Assembly: GCA_017591395.1 (NCBI GenBank)
Contig: WEDG01003235.1
Coordinates: 154,460-218,459 of the forward strand
Length of the DNA stretch: 64,000 nt
Direction of reading: 5' to 3'
Origin: Schistocephalus solidus
Taxonomy: Eukaryota; Platyhelminthes; Cestoda; Diphyllobothriidea; Diphyllobothriidae
In this document: piece after piece, positions 43,775-55,386 of the stretch
How positions within the stretch are numbered: the first letter of the stretch is position 1
Layout: each line of letters starts with the position of its first letter
Notes under the pieces: generated by a model
The model's database searches: none
What the model saw: the letters and a program-made list of their open reading frames with translations, nothing else
What the model was told of the DNA's origin: nothing
Position numbers and translations under genes: made by a program

Positions 43775-43849
43775 CGCTTCAGCCAGGACTCGAAACACTA
43801 ACCTATCGATTAGCAACCGAGGCTCTTGACCGCTCGGCCACGCCCGGGA
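43775..43849 (-). ncRNA. tRNA-Ser(GCT)-like sequence, probably a SINE head or pseudo-tRNA
   Basis: On the minus strand GGGCGTGGCCGAGCGGTCAA gives a very good A box (TGGCCGAGCGGT). GTTGCTAATCG would be an anticodon loop with GCT, an extra arm follows, and GTTTCGAGTCCTGG is a near-consensus B box. The D-arm wording is typical of tRNA-Ser. The acceptor stem does not close (GGGCGTG has no partner at the 3' side), so a functional tRNA is unlikely. It is more probably a tRNA-derived element or relic. Confidence 0.5.
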
Positions 43850-43936
43850 AGCCAGCAGACATAAAAATAGTATATCCTCCAAAAATAATGATCTCTCCTA
43901 CCTTTGTAAACCGTTTTCGATTTCATGTGGCAAAAA

Positions 43937-45260
43937 CTTACCAGAAATACTCAAGTCACTCTCAGCAGACCGAGAAGAACCACCAGGCAGCAATATTGAA
44001 GAAAGCAGTGCACTACTGAACATTACCAAAAATAAGCTAAACCATGAAGGGCTGGCACACTGTGATGGCTGCCAAGGACTCACAACCAGAGTTTTGAGAT
44101 TAGAAGGAGACCTCGATCTCCTATCAGAAATAATAGCAGTCCTTATCAAACATAACAAAATTAACTCACCGAAACGCGATGCAAATGCGCTCAAAAACAT
44201 CAGCAAGCTAGATCATAATCATCGCAAGGAAACGGTAGAGGTCAATAGACACAAAATTAAGCGAAACAAAAAGAGAAAAATAATGAAGTCATTTGAACAA
44301 ACCTCTGAGTCAGTTAAAAGACAGATGACCAGAAAGAATATAAGCGAGGAGGAAATTATGTCTTGCATTTCCCCAGGTTCGGGAAATCTGGTGCACATAG
44401 AATCCGACTGCACAAAAGTAAATCAGCGATCGATGGTCTCGGAAAAGTCGAAAAACAGTAATCGTGAGGTATCTTTAATGCCACGGACGAGCGACAGCAG
44501 CATGCTCTATACATGTCCATTGAACTACAATGGAGCAGGGCATGGTTGCCAGCAAAGTAATGGCGAAAAAGTGGCCTGCGACTTGTCGACAGACCTGGAT
44601 GCCACAAACCCAAATTCAGTTTTCACGTAAGCTATTCGAGCAAACGCAGTGTCAGAAGAACTCATGCTGTTTGAAAGGTCCATAGAGATGTCTGCAAATC
44701 AACCAGCAGGCTCACCGAGGAAGACCAATTTGAACACAGTAATAAAGTCTGTAACAAAGTGCATGATTCAACCTTCCATCACTAAAAGAAAGCAGGATAC
44801 AGAAACGAGTTTTTTCCCTGACAGATCATTTTGTCTGGTAGTCCAGGGAGTCTCAGAGGCTACTGGGGAAACACCAAAAGAAAGGATAAAACAGGATCTG
44901 CTGACATTCCGAAATTTATTGAATGATACGCAAGAACCTTGTGTGATAGTCGAAATGAAAAATATTTTTTGATTGTAGCCTCTAGTTAGAAATGAAACGC
45001 ATGAGGTTTGACCAAGATCGTTAAAAGTCGTCTTGGGGAGCAAACAGCAGGTAGATCTTTTGATTTCTCAAAAGTCCCGACTACGAAAGAATCATCGTGA
45101 AGTTTTTTTTCAGCCGGATTACACTCCCACCGATCTGATGAAAATGAGGACACTGGTAGCAGGATTGAAAAGACGTCAATACGAGGGGAAACAAAACGTG
45201 AAAATTTTAGATAAAAAATCGTCAAAACGGTTCGCTCGTTTTTATGAAAACATCAGGTGA
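43937..45260 (+). pseudogene. Element D ORF1 (zinc-finger-like N-terminus, basic middle, RRM-like C-terminus)
   Basis: Continuous frame from about 43937 to 44630: SADREEPPGSNIEESS, AHCDGCQGLTTRVLRLEGDL (C..C and leucine heptads), then a lysine-rich stretch (NRHKIKRNKKRKIMKS). After a stop a second frame (44649-44969) gives FCLVVQGVSEATGETPKERI, KQDLLTFRNLLND, the start of the shared RRM-like domain. Its end (SKQQVDLLISQKSRLRKNHR, FQPDYTPTDLMKM) is at 45033-45257 in a third frame. The FRLGK core is lost in the break at 44970. Confidence 0.7.
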
Positions 45261-45419
45261 AATTGACGGCAATCACGCAAGTCAAAAGCCCTACCAAATG
45301 CCTATTGATTTGAACCCAGACAGGAGACTGGATATATCTTGTGAAATATCCAGCAATAATCGCCACGTGGAAGATTGAACCAAAAATCTTCAGAAATCGA
45401 GAGAACAAAACAAGATTAA

Positions 45420-47995
45420 AATGATGTACACAAATGTGTAGAGTCTATTGAACAAAATGGATGAAATCAAACTGGTCGTGGACCATTTACAAACTGACTT
45501 CATAGCTCTAACTGAAACATGGTTAAATGAACAAATCGCACACACAGAAGTCAGGATAGACGGATTTCAGCTTATCCGCATGGATAGAAATGGACGTAGG
45601 GGTGGTGGAATCGTAATGTTCATACGAGAAGGCATTCATTTAATTCCGGATTGGCCCTCGCCAAATATGAACTCGTCTTGAGAAATACTTAGTTGTAAAC
45701 TGAAAGTCCAAACCAACCAGACCTCCATATTGCCGTGGTATATCGACCCCCAGGACAGCGAACGGACACGGACGAAGCACTCATCACAGAGGTAAAGCAA
45801 ATCTGCCGTAGCAAACACTTATTAATACTTAGAGATTTCAACGCTCCCGATATCGATTGGATGTCAATGTACTGCTCGCGATCGGAAAATTCATTCGAAC
45901 AGAAATTACTTAGTTGGTAAATGACGAGTTTCTTACCCAAAATGTCACAATGGAGACGCGGTTCCGAAATGGGCAGCGGTCAAGCTGTTTGGATCTAATC
46001 ATAAGTAGAGACGAAAATTTCATCCTTGTATTAAGTACTTACGTGCCACATGGACGAAGTGATCATTGTGTTCTTGCTTGGGAGTACAGTCATTTTTCTG
46101 TACCCAAACGTCGTGCAGTTAGGGAAAGGAAAGCATGGAAAGGGGGATTATCCCAAAATGAAAGAATTACTGAATGGGATACACTTGAGCCCTGCACATG
46201 TACCTGAACAAACACTGCCTGGTTCTTCATTAGTAACTTGATTCAGCAGTTGGTAGATAAATTCTACCCACATAAAAGGTGATCGTGCGTCTCCCGACGC
46301 GAGTGGGTGACATCGGAAATAAAAAGGAATCTTTAGAAAAAAAGAAGACTGTGGAGAACATATGCCATATATCAACAACCCGAAAATGTTTCCGCTTTTA
46401 AGAAACAGCGAAATCAATGTCGGAATCTTCTGAGAAAAGAAAGATCAGCCTTTGAGTCAGAAATAGTCAAAGACATACCAAGAAATTCGAAAAGGTTTTT
46501 GCTTACGTAAATAAGGCAAAACGAAATCGGGACTCAATTCCTTGTCTAAAAGACTATCAGAGAAACAGGTTAACTGATAACTCTGATAAGTCCGACCTCT
46601 TAGCCAATTTCTTTATGTCAGTGTTTATAGAGGAACCACCTTTTGACGAAGAGGAATACTACAGTACTGCCACATCTATAGGCAAAATAAGCACAGTACG
46701 AAAAACTCTAAAACAGCTACAGTTCACTAAATCACCTGGCCCAGATTGTATATCCGCTAAATTTCTCAATGAACTCACAGACCAGCTGGCCTCTTCGCGC
46801 TCCAAGATATTTGAAAGTTCGATGGAGGCGGGGGCTCTGCTTACCGAGTGGAAGATAGCCAACATAACCCCATCTATAAAGGAGGAGAGGACATCACAAA
46901 CAGTTTCAGACCAGTCAGCCTCACAAGTATCTGTTGCAAAATGATGGAGAAGATAATCAAAAGGGAGCTGATGAGGCATCTTGAAAATAATAACTTGCTT
47001 AGTTTATATCAACATGGATTTCGAAGTGGTCGATCCTGTCTCACAAACCTGCTCTCATCCAAGGCAAGTTGGAAAAAATCATTAGAAATGGGTAAGTCAG
47101 TCGATGGGGTCTACATTGACTTAAGCAAAGCCTTTGACAGGGTTCCATACAGACGTTTGATCTTTAAGCTGCGTCAAATGGGTCTGAATGGCAACCTACT
47201 CAAATGGTTGGCAAACTTTCTCACAGACAGGTGCCAGCGTCATTGTATTGGAGACGCCAAGTCTCACTGGGAAACCGTTCACAGTGGAGTTCCGCAGGGC
47301 TGTGTTCTGGGTCCCATTTTGTTTCTGATATACGTGAACGACTGCCTTTGTTGTCTGACATGCGAGAAGGTTTTGTTCGCTGACTATCTGAAGTTATGAA
47401 ACTCGATTGAAAAACCGGGGATGCGCGGAAATTACAACAAAACTAAGATCGCTTGCAAACATGGTGTGATGAGTGGTTGCTGAACCCTTATTTTAACAAA
47501 TGCCAAATAATCCGACTGCGGTCTAGTTCCAGAAGGATGATAAGTTTTAATATCAGAACTTCATCCGTGGTCACCAATTCCAGGAGGTAAACATTTTAAA
47601 GGACTTGGGTATATGGATTACACCCACTCTCAAACCATCGTCGCACTCTGCGAATATAGCAAAGAAAGCTATGTGTATCTTAGGCGCAATCAGGAGATCC
47701 TTCGTTAATTTTGACGGACAGCTCTTTGGGCGCATGCTTGGAACATTTATCCGGCCAGTGTTGGAATACTGCGTTCAGGCATGGCGCCCTTGGATGAAAC
47801 ATGACTACACTCTGCTGGAAAAAGTTCAACGGAGGGCGATAAAACTAGTCAGCGGAATGGAATGCCTTCCCTATGAGGGCCAACTAGAAAAACTTAATAA
47901 TTTCTTCTCTCTTATAGGCAATACAGAGATGATATGATCTTAGTCTTCAACTAGTCAGAGGAGTTGATTGTGCTCTTAAGATGGCCAGTATTTTT
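45420..47995 (+). pseudogene. Element D pol: endonuclease and RT with a mutated catalytic motif
   Basis: Endonuclease pieces: FIALTETWLNEQ, RRGGGIVMFIREG, then VYRPPGQRTDTDEAL, LLILRDFNAPDIDW (canonical GDFNA reads RDFNA), SSCLDLIIS, GRSDHCVLAWEYSHF. RT pieces: SPGPDCISAKFLNE (46720-46790), then after a frameshift FRPVSLTSICCKMMEKII, GFRSGRSCLTNLL, YIDLSKAFDRVPYRR, SGVPQGCVLGPILF and VLFADYLKL. The catalytic FADD motif is FADY, followed at once by a stop at 47398. Later parts (GIWITPTLKPSSHSANIAKK, GTFIRPVLEYCVQAWRPW) continue to 47995 in other frames. Confidence 0.82.
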
Positions 47996-50215
47996 AATTG
48001 ACTTTCTAAAATCTTACCTTCAAAACCGATATCAGGTAGTACAAATTTGAAATGTAGTCTCAGAACCATCTCATATTAGTAGTGGAGTACTTCAGGGGAC
48101 TATCCTAGGCCCCCTCCTATTTCTTATATACATTCACGACTTATCCTCTATATCAACGTCAGCTAAAACATTTTTATATGCGGACGACTTAAAACTTGCA
48201 TATGCATATAACCAGCATACAGTAGCCAGTATGCATAGAACGATTGAAAATGATCTTAAAAAACTAAGCGAATGGAGTACTCTATGGCAAATGCCATTCT
48301 CTCCAAGTAAATGTCATCTCCTGATCTTTGGTTCACAAAAACGTCCTTCCATATTTTTCAATAATCAGGAAATAACCGAGACAACATCAATAAAAGACTT
48401 AGGTCTTAGCTATACAAATACTTTTGATTTATCTCCACACGTTAAACAAATATCACCAAAAGCCACTAGACTATGCGGATTCATTTGTAAAAATTTCTCC
48501 TCATATGCCCTAAAGACAAGACTAATGCCATAATGCCATCAGATGGCCGAAACAAACTAGAATCCATTCAAAGATGCTTTACCAGATCCTTATCCAAATG
48601 TGATGCCTTTCAAGGCTTATACATGGAACTATACGATAGATTTGGTCTTCAACCCGTCTTGATCAGAAGACTCAAAAAAAGGTCTCAGTTTTCTATTCAA
48701 AATCACACACGACCAAGATATTCTCAGAATGAATATACTAACAAATCAAAACGGCCCCCGATACACTAGAAATTCAGAAAATATTATAAAAATTCCGAAG
48801 TTCAAAAATGCCCAACGATTCAACTTCTATTCCATAAGGTACGCGACAATATGGAATGCCCTGCCAAATTCTATTAGAAATAGTCGAACCATACGGGAAT
48901 TTAAAAAAATCAAACAATATATGTTAAATAATAGCACACATCTATTTTTGAATAAGATAGGGCATTTTTCAACTCAGTTCTTCAACATAGAATTCGGGCC
49001 GAAAGGGCTCTGACGTGGCAGTTACTGTTGGCGATAGCTTCTTCAATCCTGAGTTCTCCCGATGAACTCCCTTATCTGCACCTCGAAGTCAAGCTAAAAA
49101 TCCAAACGTACTTTGCGTGCGGTGATAGCCATTTTACTAGAACCGGATACTCAGGCCAGAATCTCCCACGCTTAGTTATTTCATGTCCTTTTATAAACCA
49201 CCTACGACGACCTGCAATGCACACAGAGATTAAGAATCTTATCATCAGGTTATGTGGTACACCCTCTGGTTATGGCAAGCTATAAGTGGTGGTTAGTGAC
49301 CTACAAGACTCATAAATACCTATCCTCTGGCTATGCACAAGGGCTCTCAATTTAATGAATTATATATCCATTATATAAAATCAGCTTTTTTTTATTGTTA
49401 AAACTATTTAAAAAATTATGATAACTTTACATTTAAAAATGTTTTTGGATAGCATCTTTATTTTTATGTATAATTTTATGATAAGTAAACAATTTGCTTT
49501 AAAACTGACTTGCAAAACTTATTATTTTTATCGCTGTCTGTTAGTAGTATGTTTTTTTCCGTTTTTAACATCATTTATGCTCTATGTTATTCGAATGCGC
49601 AATGAGCCGCACGTCTAGGTTTATATATAGCTTTATAAAACGAATGGTACTAGCTGTTTCATACAGCTAGATCAAACATAATCAACACTATGATATATAA
49701 TACAAATATGAAGACTGTATGACTGCATTGAAAGTTTCTTACCGTTGAACTCTTCTTGCTCCTAATCTATTTTAACCTTTTTAGCAATCAGTCAACTAAG
49801 TCTAATTATTCGGCAGACTTCACACCGGAATCGACTGCGCTCGCATCTTATTGGAAGTACCTATCCCTTCAAATCGACTGCAGACGTTTCTACCTCTGTC
49901 AAATGAATACCCTCGAACGTCAATAACAGACTAGTCTTGAATCTAAACATTATTTCCCTGATACATTCATCTTCATTCTGTATAGCTGTTTTTACTTCAT
50001 TTTTGCTGTTTCTAAACCTTAGAAAACAGGTTTTTTCTTACTTAAAACAAACTCGTCATTTCGAACACTGTTATTTAAGCAAACAAACAAAACAAAGCTT
50101 AAGTGTTTAATGAAAAGAGGAGTTTGTTTTAGGTTTTTTTCCTGTTTTCTAAGGATTTGACGGCGCCCAAGCAGTGCCAAATCAATAAACCTATTTATTT
50201 TATTTTATTTTATTT
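47996..50215 (+). mobile_element. Non-LTR retrotransposon E (YADD-type), 5' truncated, inserted in D
   Basis: Starts within the RT (SSGVLQGTILGPLLF at about 48075), YADD motif, thumb and C-terminal region to 49013, then about 1.2 kb of 3' UTR. The end has a hairpin GATTTG...CAAATC (50154-50183), AATAAA and an (ATTTT)n tail at 50190-50215. Its 3' UTR is repeated in reverse at 53640-54530. Confidence 0.8.
48060..49013 (+). pseudogene. Element E reverse transcriptase C-terminal half
   Basis: Reads SSGVLQGTILGPLLFLIYIH, FLYADDLKLAYAYNQ, LKKLSEWSTLWQMPFSPSKC, IKDLGLSYTNTFDLS then a stop at 48533. The next frames give SIQRCFTRSLSKCD, YDRFGLQPVLIRRLKK, and FNFYSIRYATIWNALPNSIR to 49013. Motifs B, C (YADD) and D and the W-N-x-L-P end motif are intact, but internal stops and the missing endonuclease make it dead. 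Confidence 0.8.
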
Positions 50216-50838
50216 TATGACTCGGAGAAAGGACCATCGGGAATTTAAGTGAACCTCTTGAAACTACATTTTGCTACTTCGAGTCGCCCATGAACTATGA
50301 TGCCTCCTTATATCACCAGTCATCCAAAAATGACGTTATTCGAACGTAAACAGTCGGTGGTCCACAGTCTTAAATGCTACCGTTTCTTTGGATACTAACC
50401 ATCATCAGAATTCAATTCTGGATCCTTAGATTCTGAGGACTTAAGTTCATTTACGCATTTTCGTGAGATTTTGTTTCATACGCCTCAGTTATCAAGAACA
50501 AATCATCTCGACCTTTCATTGTCTTATTCTGAAATTTTACTGCAGTATAACCCTATTCTACCACCTGACCGTTTTTTATTAAGCAGTCTTTTTCGCCTAC
50601 CTTCTATTCAAAAATGAAGGCCTATTGAACTCTGTCTCCATTTTAAGGTAGGAGTTTTTTTCACTGCCTATTTTTTTCTAGTTCACCATTAATTTCAAAA
50701 CATCGCTAACTATTGACATAGCAGGACAAGTTATGTATTTGTACATTTTATCTGCACACATTGTCATAACTTTATTTCATTACTAATGTTTGCTTAGACA
50801 GTGCCTTGCCGGTGCAAACCAAATATAAATTCTAAACT
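50216..50838 (+). mobile_element. Short retrotransposon 3' end J, inserted beside E
   Basis: The 3' part has GGAGTTTTTTTCACTGCC and TTGCCGGTGCAA (a TTGC/GCAA hairpin at about 50807-50818), then an AT-rich tail ending AAATTCTAAACTCTAA. It looks like a diverged relative of the C family 3' UTR. Upstream coding (SEDLSSFTHFREILFHT) is too decayed to place. Together with E it separates the two parts of D. Confidence 0.45.
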
Positions 50839-51180
50839 CTAAATGACAAGTCTCCGAGTTCACCAATACAAACTGAAAAGAAAACACGCCAAACTTGAAG
50901 TGCGGGCCAACTTCTTTTCCCAATGGGTGATTGTAGAATGCAACAAACTGCGAACTTCGGTTGTTCAGGCTGAAAATGTGGAAATGGTTAAAAGAAGACT
51001 TGATAAATTTTCACTTGATGGACATATATTTAGTCGACAGCGATGATCGATATACTAAAACGACTATCGCCATGTAATATTTGCCTATTTTGCTAGCGTC
51101 TATCTGTAAATAGGATTTTCAAAGGCTCTGCCTATCTCCCTTATATATAATGAATTAAATACTGTATACTGAATTAAATG
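50839..51180 (+). mobile_element. Retrotransposon D, 3' remainder with tail
   Basis: The frame 50843-51046 reads HQYKLKRKHAKLEVRANFFS, ECNKLRTSVVQAENVEMVKR. This aligns with the C-terminus of elements G1/G2 (HPFKLQRK...VRRNAFSQR...WNGLPEDVV), i.e. exactly the part missing from D at 47995. The 3' UTR has AAATAGGATTTTCAAAGGCT, CTGCCTATCTCCCT and a TGAATTAAAT-type tandem tail, a CR1-like end. Confidence 0.72.
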
Positions 51181-53640
51181 CCAGATCTCTGCATAATAAA
51201 ATGCCTTTTAATCCAGACTCTGATTTTCATCCATCATTCCGACATTATAATAGTTACCGAGACATGGGCAACACCTTGTGTATCCGACTCCGAACTCTCT
51301 ATTCTAGGCCACGCTTACATTCGGAATGATCAACACGATGGCCGTGTCTGTGGAAGCTGTATCTATGTTAAGCCATCACTTAAATTTCTGCCGTTAGACT
51401 ATCGAAAATTTACCGTGGTAGAAGAGCGCTATTGGCTCCGAGTTGTTCTAAAAGATAACTACTCTTTACTCGTTGGTAGTGTCTATCGCCCACCCAATGC
51501 CAGCGAGGATTTCGATCTTTGTCTATCACAGCTAACTTCAATATGCCTGAAGTTCATTGGTTTCCACCTCCCTGTCCTGCAAAATTCGATGACCCACTTG
51601 AGGCCATAGATATTGACATGTGGGGCCAGGGAGTAAATTTTCCCACCCGAGGATCAAACATACGTGATCTTATTTTCTTTGAGGTTGTCGGCCATTGACA
51701 CTGTCACCTTTAGATCTCCTTGGGAGTTCTTAACATGCTATAGTTCTTTCTACACCAGAACTAGAGGCTAATGAAACGTTCTCCAAAAATATAGTTTTTT
51801 CCGTGATTTGAGATCAGAAAATATGGAGAAATCGCTAATACATCTTAATTACCGCGATTGGACTAAATTCTTTGTATGTTCGGATGTAAATTTTTGTACA
51901 TATATTTGCACGAAGTTCTAGGTACACTCATTTCTCGTTTTTTCCCCTAACAAAATAATTAATGTCAAGGATTAAGTCTGCCTCCCTTTATCATTCCGCC
52001 GTAGACTGCTTCGACTCTCCCGTCGTTTTTATCTTTAAAACGACACTTCTGTCCTGCCCTTGATACAAGAAATCTTTTAATATTCTAAGAGGCTCTCTGA
52101 CGAAAAACGACTAGCTGATGTGTTCAACTTTGCCGAAAACCATTCTTTAAATGTTGCAAAACTCTTTTCGCGCACAGTAAAGCGCAGAGAAAAATGCGGC
52201 ACCCCATACTTCTAGACGCCTTAGGAAACCCTATAGCTGACGCTAAGTTGACAGCTGATAGCTTCAATGCTTTCCTGTCTAGAACGTTTAGTGAACATAC
52301 TGTTGCTCCCTTTCCTAACATCCGAGTTTCGGCAGGTAACGTCCTCGAAATCATAACTTTTACCCTCTGGGACGCGACCGTAGCCATTCGGCGTTTTCGT
52401 CAATCTTACAGTCCTTAGCCAGATGGAGTCCCAGTCAGCGTTCTTAAGGTGGATGCAAACGATATATTTCCATCCCTTCTGTATAAAATATTTAATCTTG
52501 CTCTTAAAAGTGAAACCTTCCCTATTTTATGGAAGGAATCGCACATACTGCTTTTACCCAAACACGGCCGACCTACGTCATTTGACGACTGTAGGCCAAT
52601 AAATACACTGCCAGCAGTCTCAAAGATCTTAGAGACCTTGATCAAAGACAAGATGAGGTGTCGCCTAACAGAGAATAACCAACTTACTGCTGCTTAGCAT
52701 GGGTTTCTCGAAAAAGGTCTTGTGACACCTGCTAGCTCTTTTTCTTTGATCGTGTGCTAAAATCTAGAGACAGCGGTTTTGCAATTTACACCGTTTACTT
52801 CTATTTTACGAAGGCTTTTGATCGTGTTGACCATGATATCCTACTGCTGAAACTTTCCTCCTTCGGCAAAGGTAAAAAGCTTCTGAACTTAATATCTTCC
52901 TATTTGAATGCTCGCGCACACCGGGTTAAAAGTTCTGATGCTATCTCCAACCCCAAGCATGTGAGGAGCGGCAGTATTCATGGAAGCGTGGTCGGCCCGC
53001 TTCTATTTTGCCTTTTTGTCAACGATTTTCCTGATTTTTTTCAGCATGGTAGGCCATTTATGTACGCTGACGACTTAAAAGTTGCCTATCTATATAAACC
53101 GGTCGATCGCAACATCGTGCTTGAGCTCTTAAAAAAGGATCTTCAGGCCTTCGCTCAGTGGTGTCGCACATGGCGCCTTTCGCTTTCTTGGCACAAGTGC
53201 TCCGTTATAGTTATTGGCGACAACCATCAGCCCCACCTAAGCAAAGGCGGTCACGACCTCAATGTGCCCGGAGTAAGAAAGGATCTGGACATTTCATATT
53301 CTAGTAGTCTTAATCTGTCAGAGCACTGTACCCTGATTGTCTCGAAAGCACGCCAAACTACTGGGTTTATTCTCAGAAATTTTACAAACCGTCACTATTA
53401 GAATCAGCCTCTAAAAAATGTATGTCAAGCCAAGTCTAGAATATTTCTCGTTTCTTTTTAGCCTTCTGCACGCTAGTGAACGGAAGAAGATAGAATCTGT
53501 CCAGCACTTCTAAAAAAAGGAGTTTTCTATTAAGAACACCAAAAACTGTACTTGCAACAACGTTGTGCGCTTACAAGCCTTGACCCGTTGTGGCTTCGCA
53601 AATTACAGAAGGAACTATTTTTGCAGTTTAAAATTTTAAA
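51181..53640 (+). pseudogene. Element C endonuclease remains and reverse transcriptase
   Basis: Endonuclease: DIIIVTETWATPCVSDSE, VYRPPNASEDFD (51240-51520), with the GDFN part lost in decay at 51600-52070. RT: VFNFAENHSLNVAKLFSR (about 52115), HILLLPKHGRPTSFDDCR (52545), then after a stop FYFTKAFDRVDHDILLLK, GSIHGSVVGPLLFCLFVNDF, MYADDLKVAYLYK, WRLSLSWHKCSVI and KARQTTGFILRNF to 53401. The catalytic YADD is intact, but the B motif GVPQG reads GSIHG, so the enzyme is probably inactive even without the stops. Confidence 0.8.
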
Positions 53641-54530
53641 TAAAAAATAAATAGGTTTATTGATTTGGCACTGCTTGGGCGCCGTCAAATCCTTAGAACA
53701 CAGGAAAAAACCTAAAACAAACTCATCTTTTCATTAAATACTTTTGCTTTGGTTTGGTTCTAAATAAAGAGTTTGTAAGTAAAAAATTGTTTTCCAATGG
53801 GGACGAATGTATCAGGGTAAGAATGGTTAGAGTCAAGACTAGTCTGCTACTGACGTTCGAGAGTATTCATTCGACAGAGGTTGAAACATCTGTTGTCGAT
53901 TAGAAGGGATAAGTACTTCCAATCAGCTGCGAGCGCAATCTATTCTGGTTTGGGGTCTGCCAACTTATTAGACTTAGTTGACTGATTGCTAAAAAGGTGA
54001 AAAAATATTAGGAGAAGGAAGTGTTCAACGGTAAGAAACTTTCAATGCAGTCCTACAGTCTTCATATTTGTATTATATAACATAGTGTTGAATTATGTTT
54101 GATCTAGATGTGTAAAACAGCTAGTACCATTCGTTTCATAAAGCTGTATCAAAACCTAGGTGTGCGGCTGGTTGCGCATTCGAATTACGTAGAGCATAAA
54201 TGATGTTAAAAAACGGAATAAATATACTACTAACAGACTGACATAAAAAATAATAAGTTTGCAAGCTAGTTTTAAAGCAAATTGTTTAACAATCATAAAA
54301 TTATATATAAAAATATAGACGCTATCCAAAAACATATGAAAATGTAAAATTATCATCAATTTTTTAATATGTTTTAACAATAGAAAAAGCTGCTTTTTAG
54401 ATAATGGGTATATAAATCATTAAATTGAGAACCCTTGCGCATAGCCAGGGGATAGTTATTTATGAGTCTTGTAGGTCACTAACAACCAGCTATAGTTTGT
54501 CCATAACCAAACGGTGTACCACATAACCAG
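53640..54530 (-). mobile_element. Reversed, 5'-truncated 3' UTR of retrotransposon E inside C
   Basis: Read on the minus strand it follows 49235-50215 closely: GGTTATGTGGTACACC, GTGACCTACAAGACTCATAA, CTTACCGTTGAACAC, GATTTGACGGCGCCCAAGCA, then AATAAACCTATTTATTTTTT. It contains no coding. With the parent copy it forms an inverted pair of about 0.9 kb separated by about 3.4 kb. Confidence 0.88.
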
Positions 54531-55097
54531 CAGTTGTACCCTAACCCCCTTACATCTTTGAGGCAGCTCGACCGCTCTCGGCGCACCAGTCATCGAGATG
54601 CAAATTTATTTCTTCCTTTGGCACGCACCGTTAGATACCGACAGGTTTTTTCGGTAAACGCTATAGCAATCTGGAATAAGCTACCCAGAAGGATCAAAAT
54701 TCAGCAAAGCTATCCCTTGTTTACGAGAGCTGTCACTTGTTTTCTACATTCAGGAAAACTTCCAAACATTTTGGGTGCTGACTGTGTGGAAGCTCTCTTC
54801 CGTTCTGATGGCGTTCACGGACTCTGCATCCTGTGCCGGACTTCATGCTGAGGTCGACAGCGAACAGCCGTTCGCCGACATACCTGCTGGCGCAGAGTAC
54901 CGGATCCATAATACTGAATGGAGAAGTACTTCACCAGGCACCTGTGTCAACGCTTCCCTGTCCTGAACTTTAATCCCTCAATAAGCTGCAGTTTTTTTCT
55001 CCTGAAAAACACTTGAAGCAACGATCAGGAGTATTTTTCACTGTCAGCTTGACCCTCTTCTGTTTATTTGTTTGACCTTGCCTGTAAAGTGGCAATA

Positions 55098-55385
55098 AAT
55101 AAATAAAAAATGGAAGGTATTCAGAGAAACAGGGTCAGCAGAGCATCTCAAGTAATTTCTTCACCTCATAAATGCTGTCAAAAAATGATTCGTCAGGCAA
55201 GGAAGAACTATGAATCAAGTATTAATCAACAGGCTGAATATAAACCAAACAATTTATTCCATTATATCAATGGTCTATTAAAAAACAAGGATCCAGTCGC
55301 AATACTTATGGATGAGAATGGTGTTGAAATCGTTGAAAGTTGCGAGAAAGCCGAGCACTTTGGTTGGTTCTTTGCCTCGGTATCC
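55098..55385 (+). mobile_element. Retrotransposon B copy 1, connector/RT N-terminal fragment (part 3)
   Basis: Reads MEGIQRNRVSRASQVIS, KMIRQARKNYESSINQQ, LFHYINGLLKNKDPV, MDENGVEIVESCEKAEHF. The same segment follows the endonuclease in B copy 2 at 58750-59010, and corresponds to LIFQSRRDYERDLLQ...NKAEHFSQFLQSVF in element A. It abuts the C tail at 55097. Confidence 0.72.
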
Positions 55386-55386
55386 T

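Larger units (their letters stand above)
43935..47995 (+). mobile_element. Non-LTR retrotransposon D (CR1-like), interrupted near its 3' end
   Basis: ORF1, APE endonuclease and RT lie in order on the plus strand, broken by frameshifts. At about 47995, inside the C-terminal region (VRGVDCALKMASIFN), element E begins. The missing C-terminal piece and tail reappear at 50839-51180, after elements E and J. Confidence 0.82.
51181..55097 (+). mobile_element. Non-LTR retrotransposon C (YADD-type), with E-type insertion at 53640-54530
   Basis: Begins 5' truncated in the endonuclease (ARSLHNKMPF) directly after the D tail, continues through RT and ends at 55097 with WNKLPRRIKIQQ, the TTGCC/GGCAA hairpin (55078-55095) and AATAAATAAA. 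Between 53640 and 54530 its coding C-terminus is split by a reversed 3' fragment of E. Confidence 0.8.
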
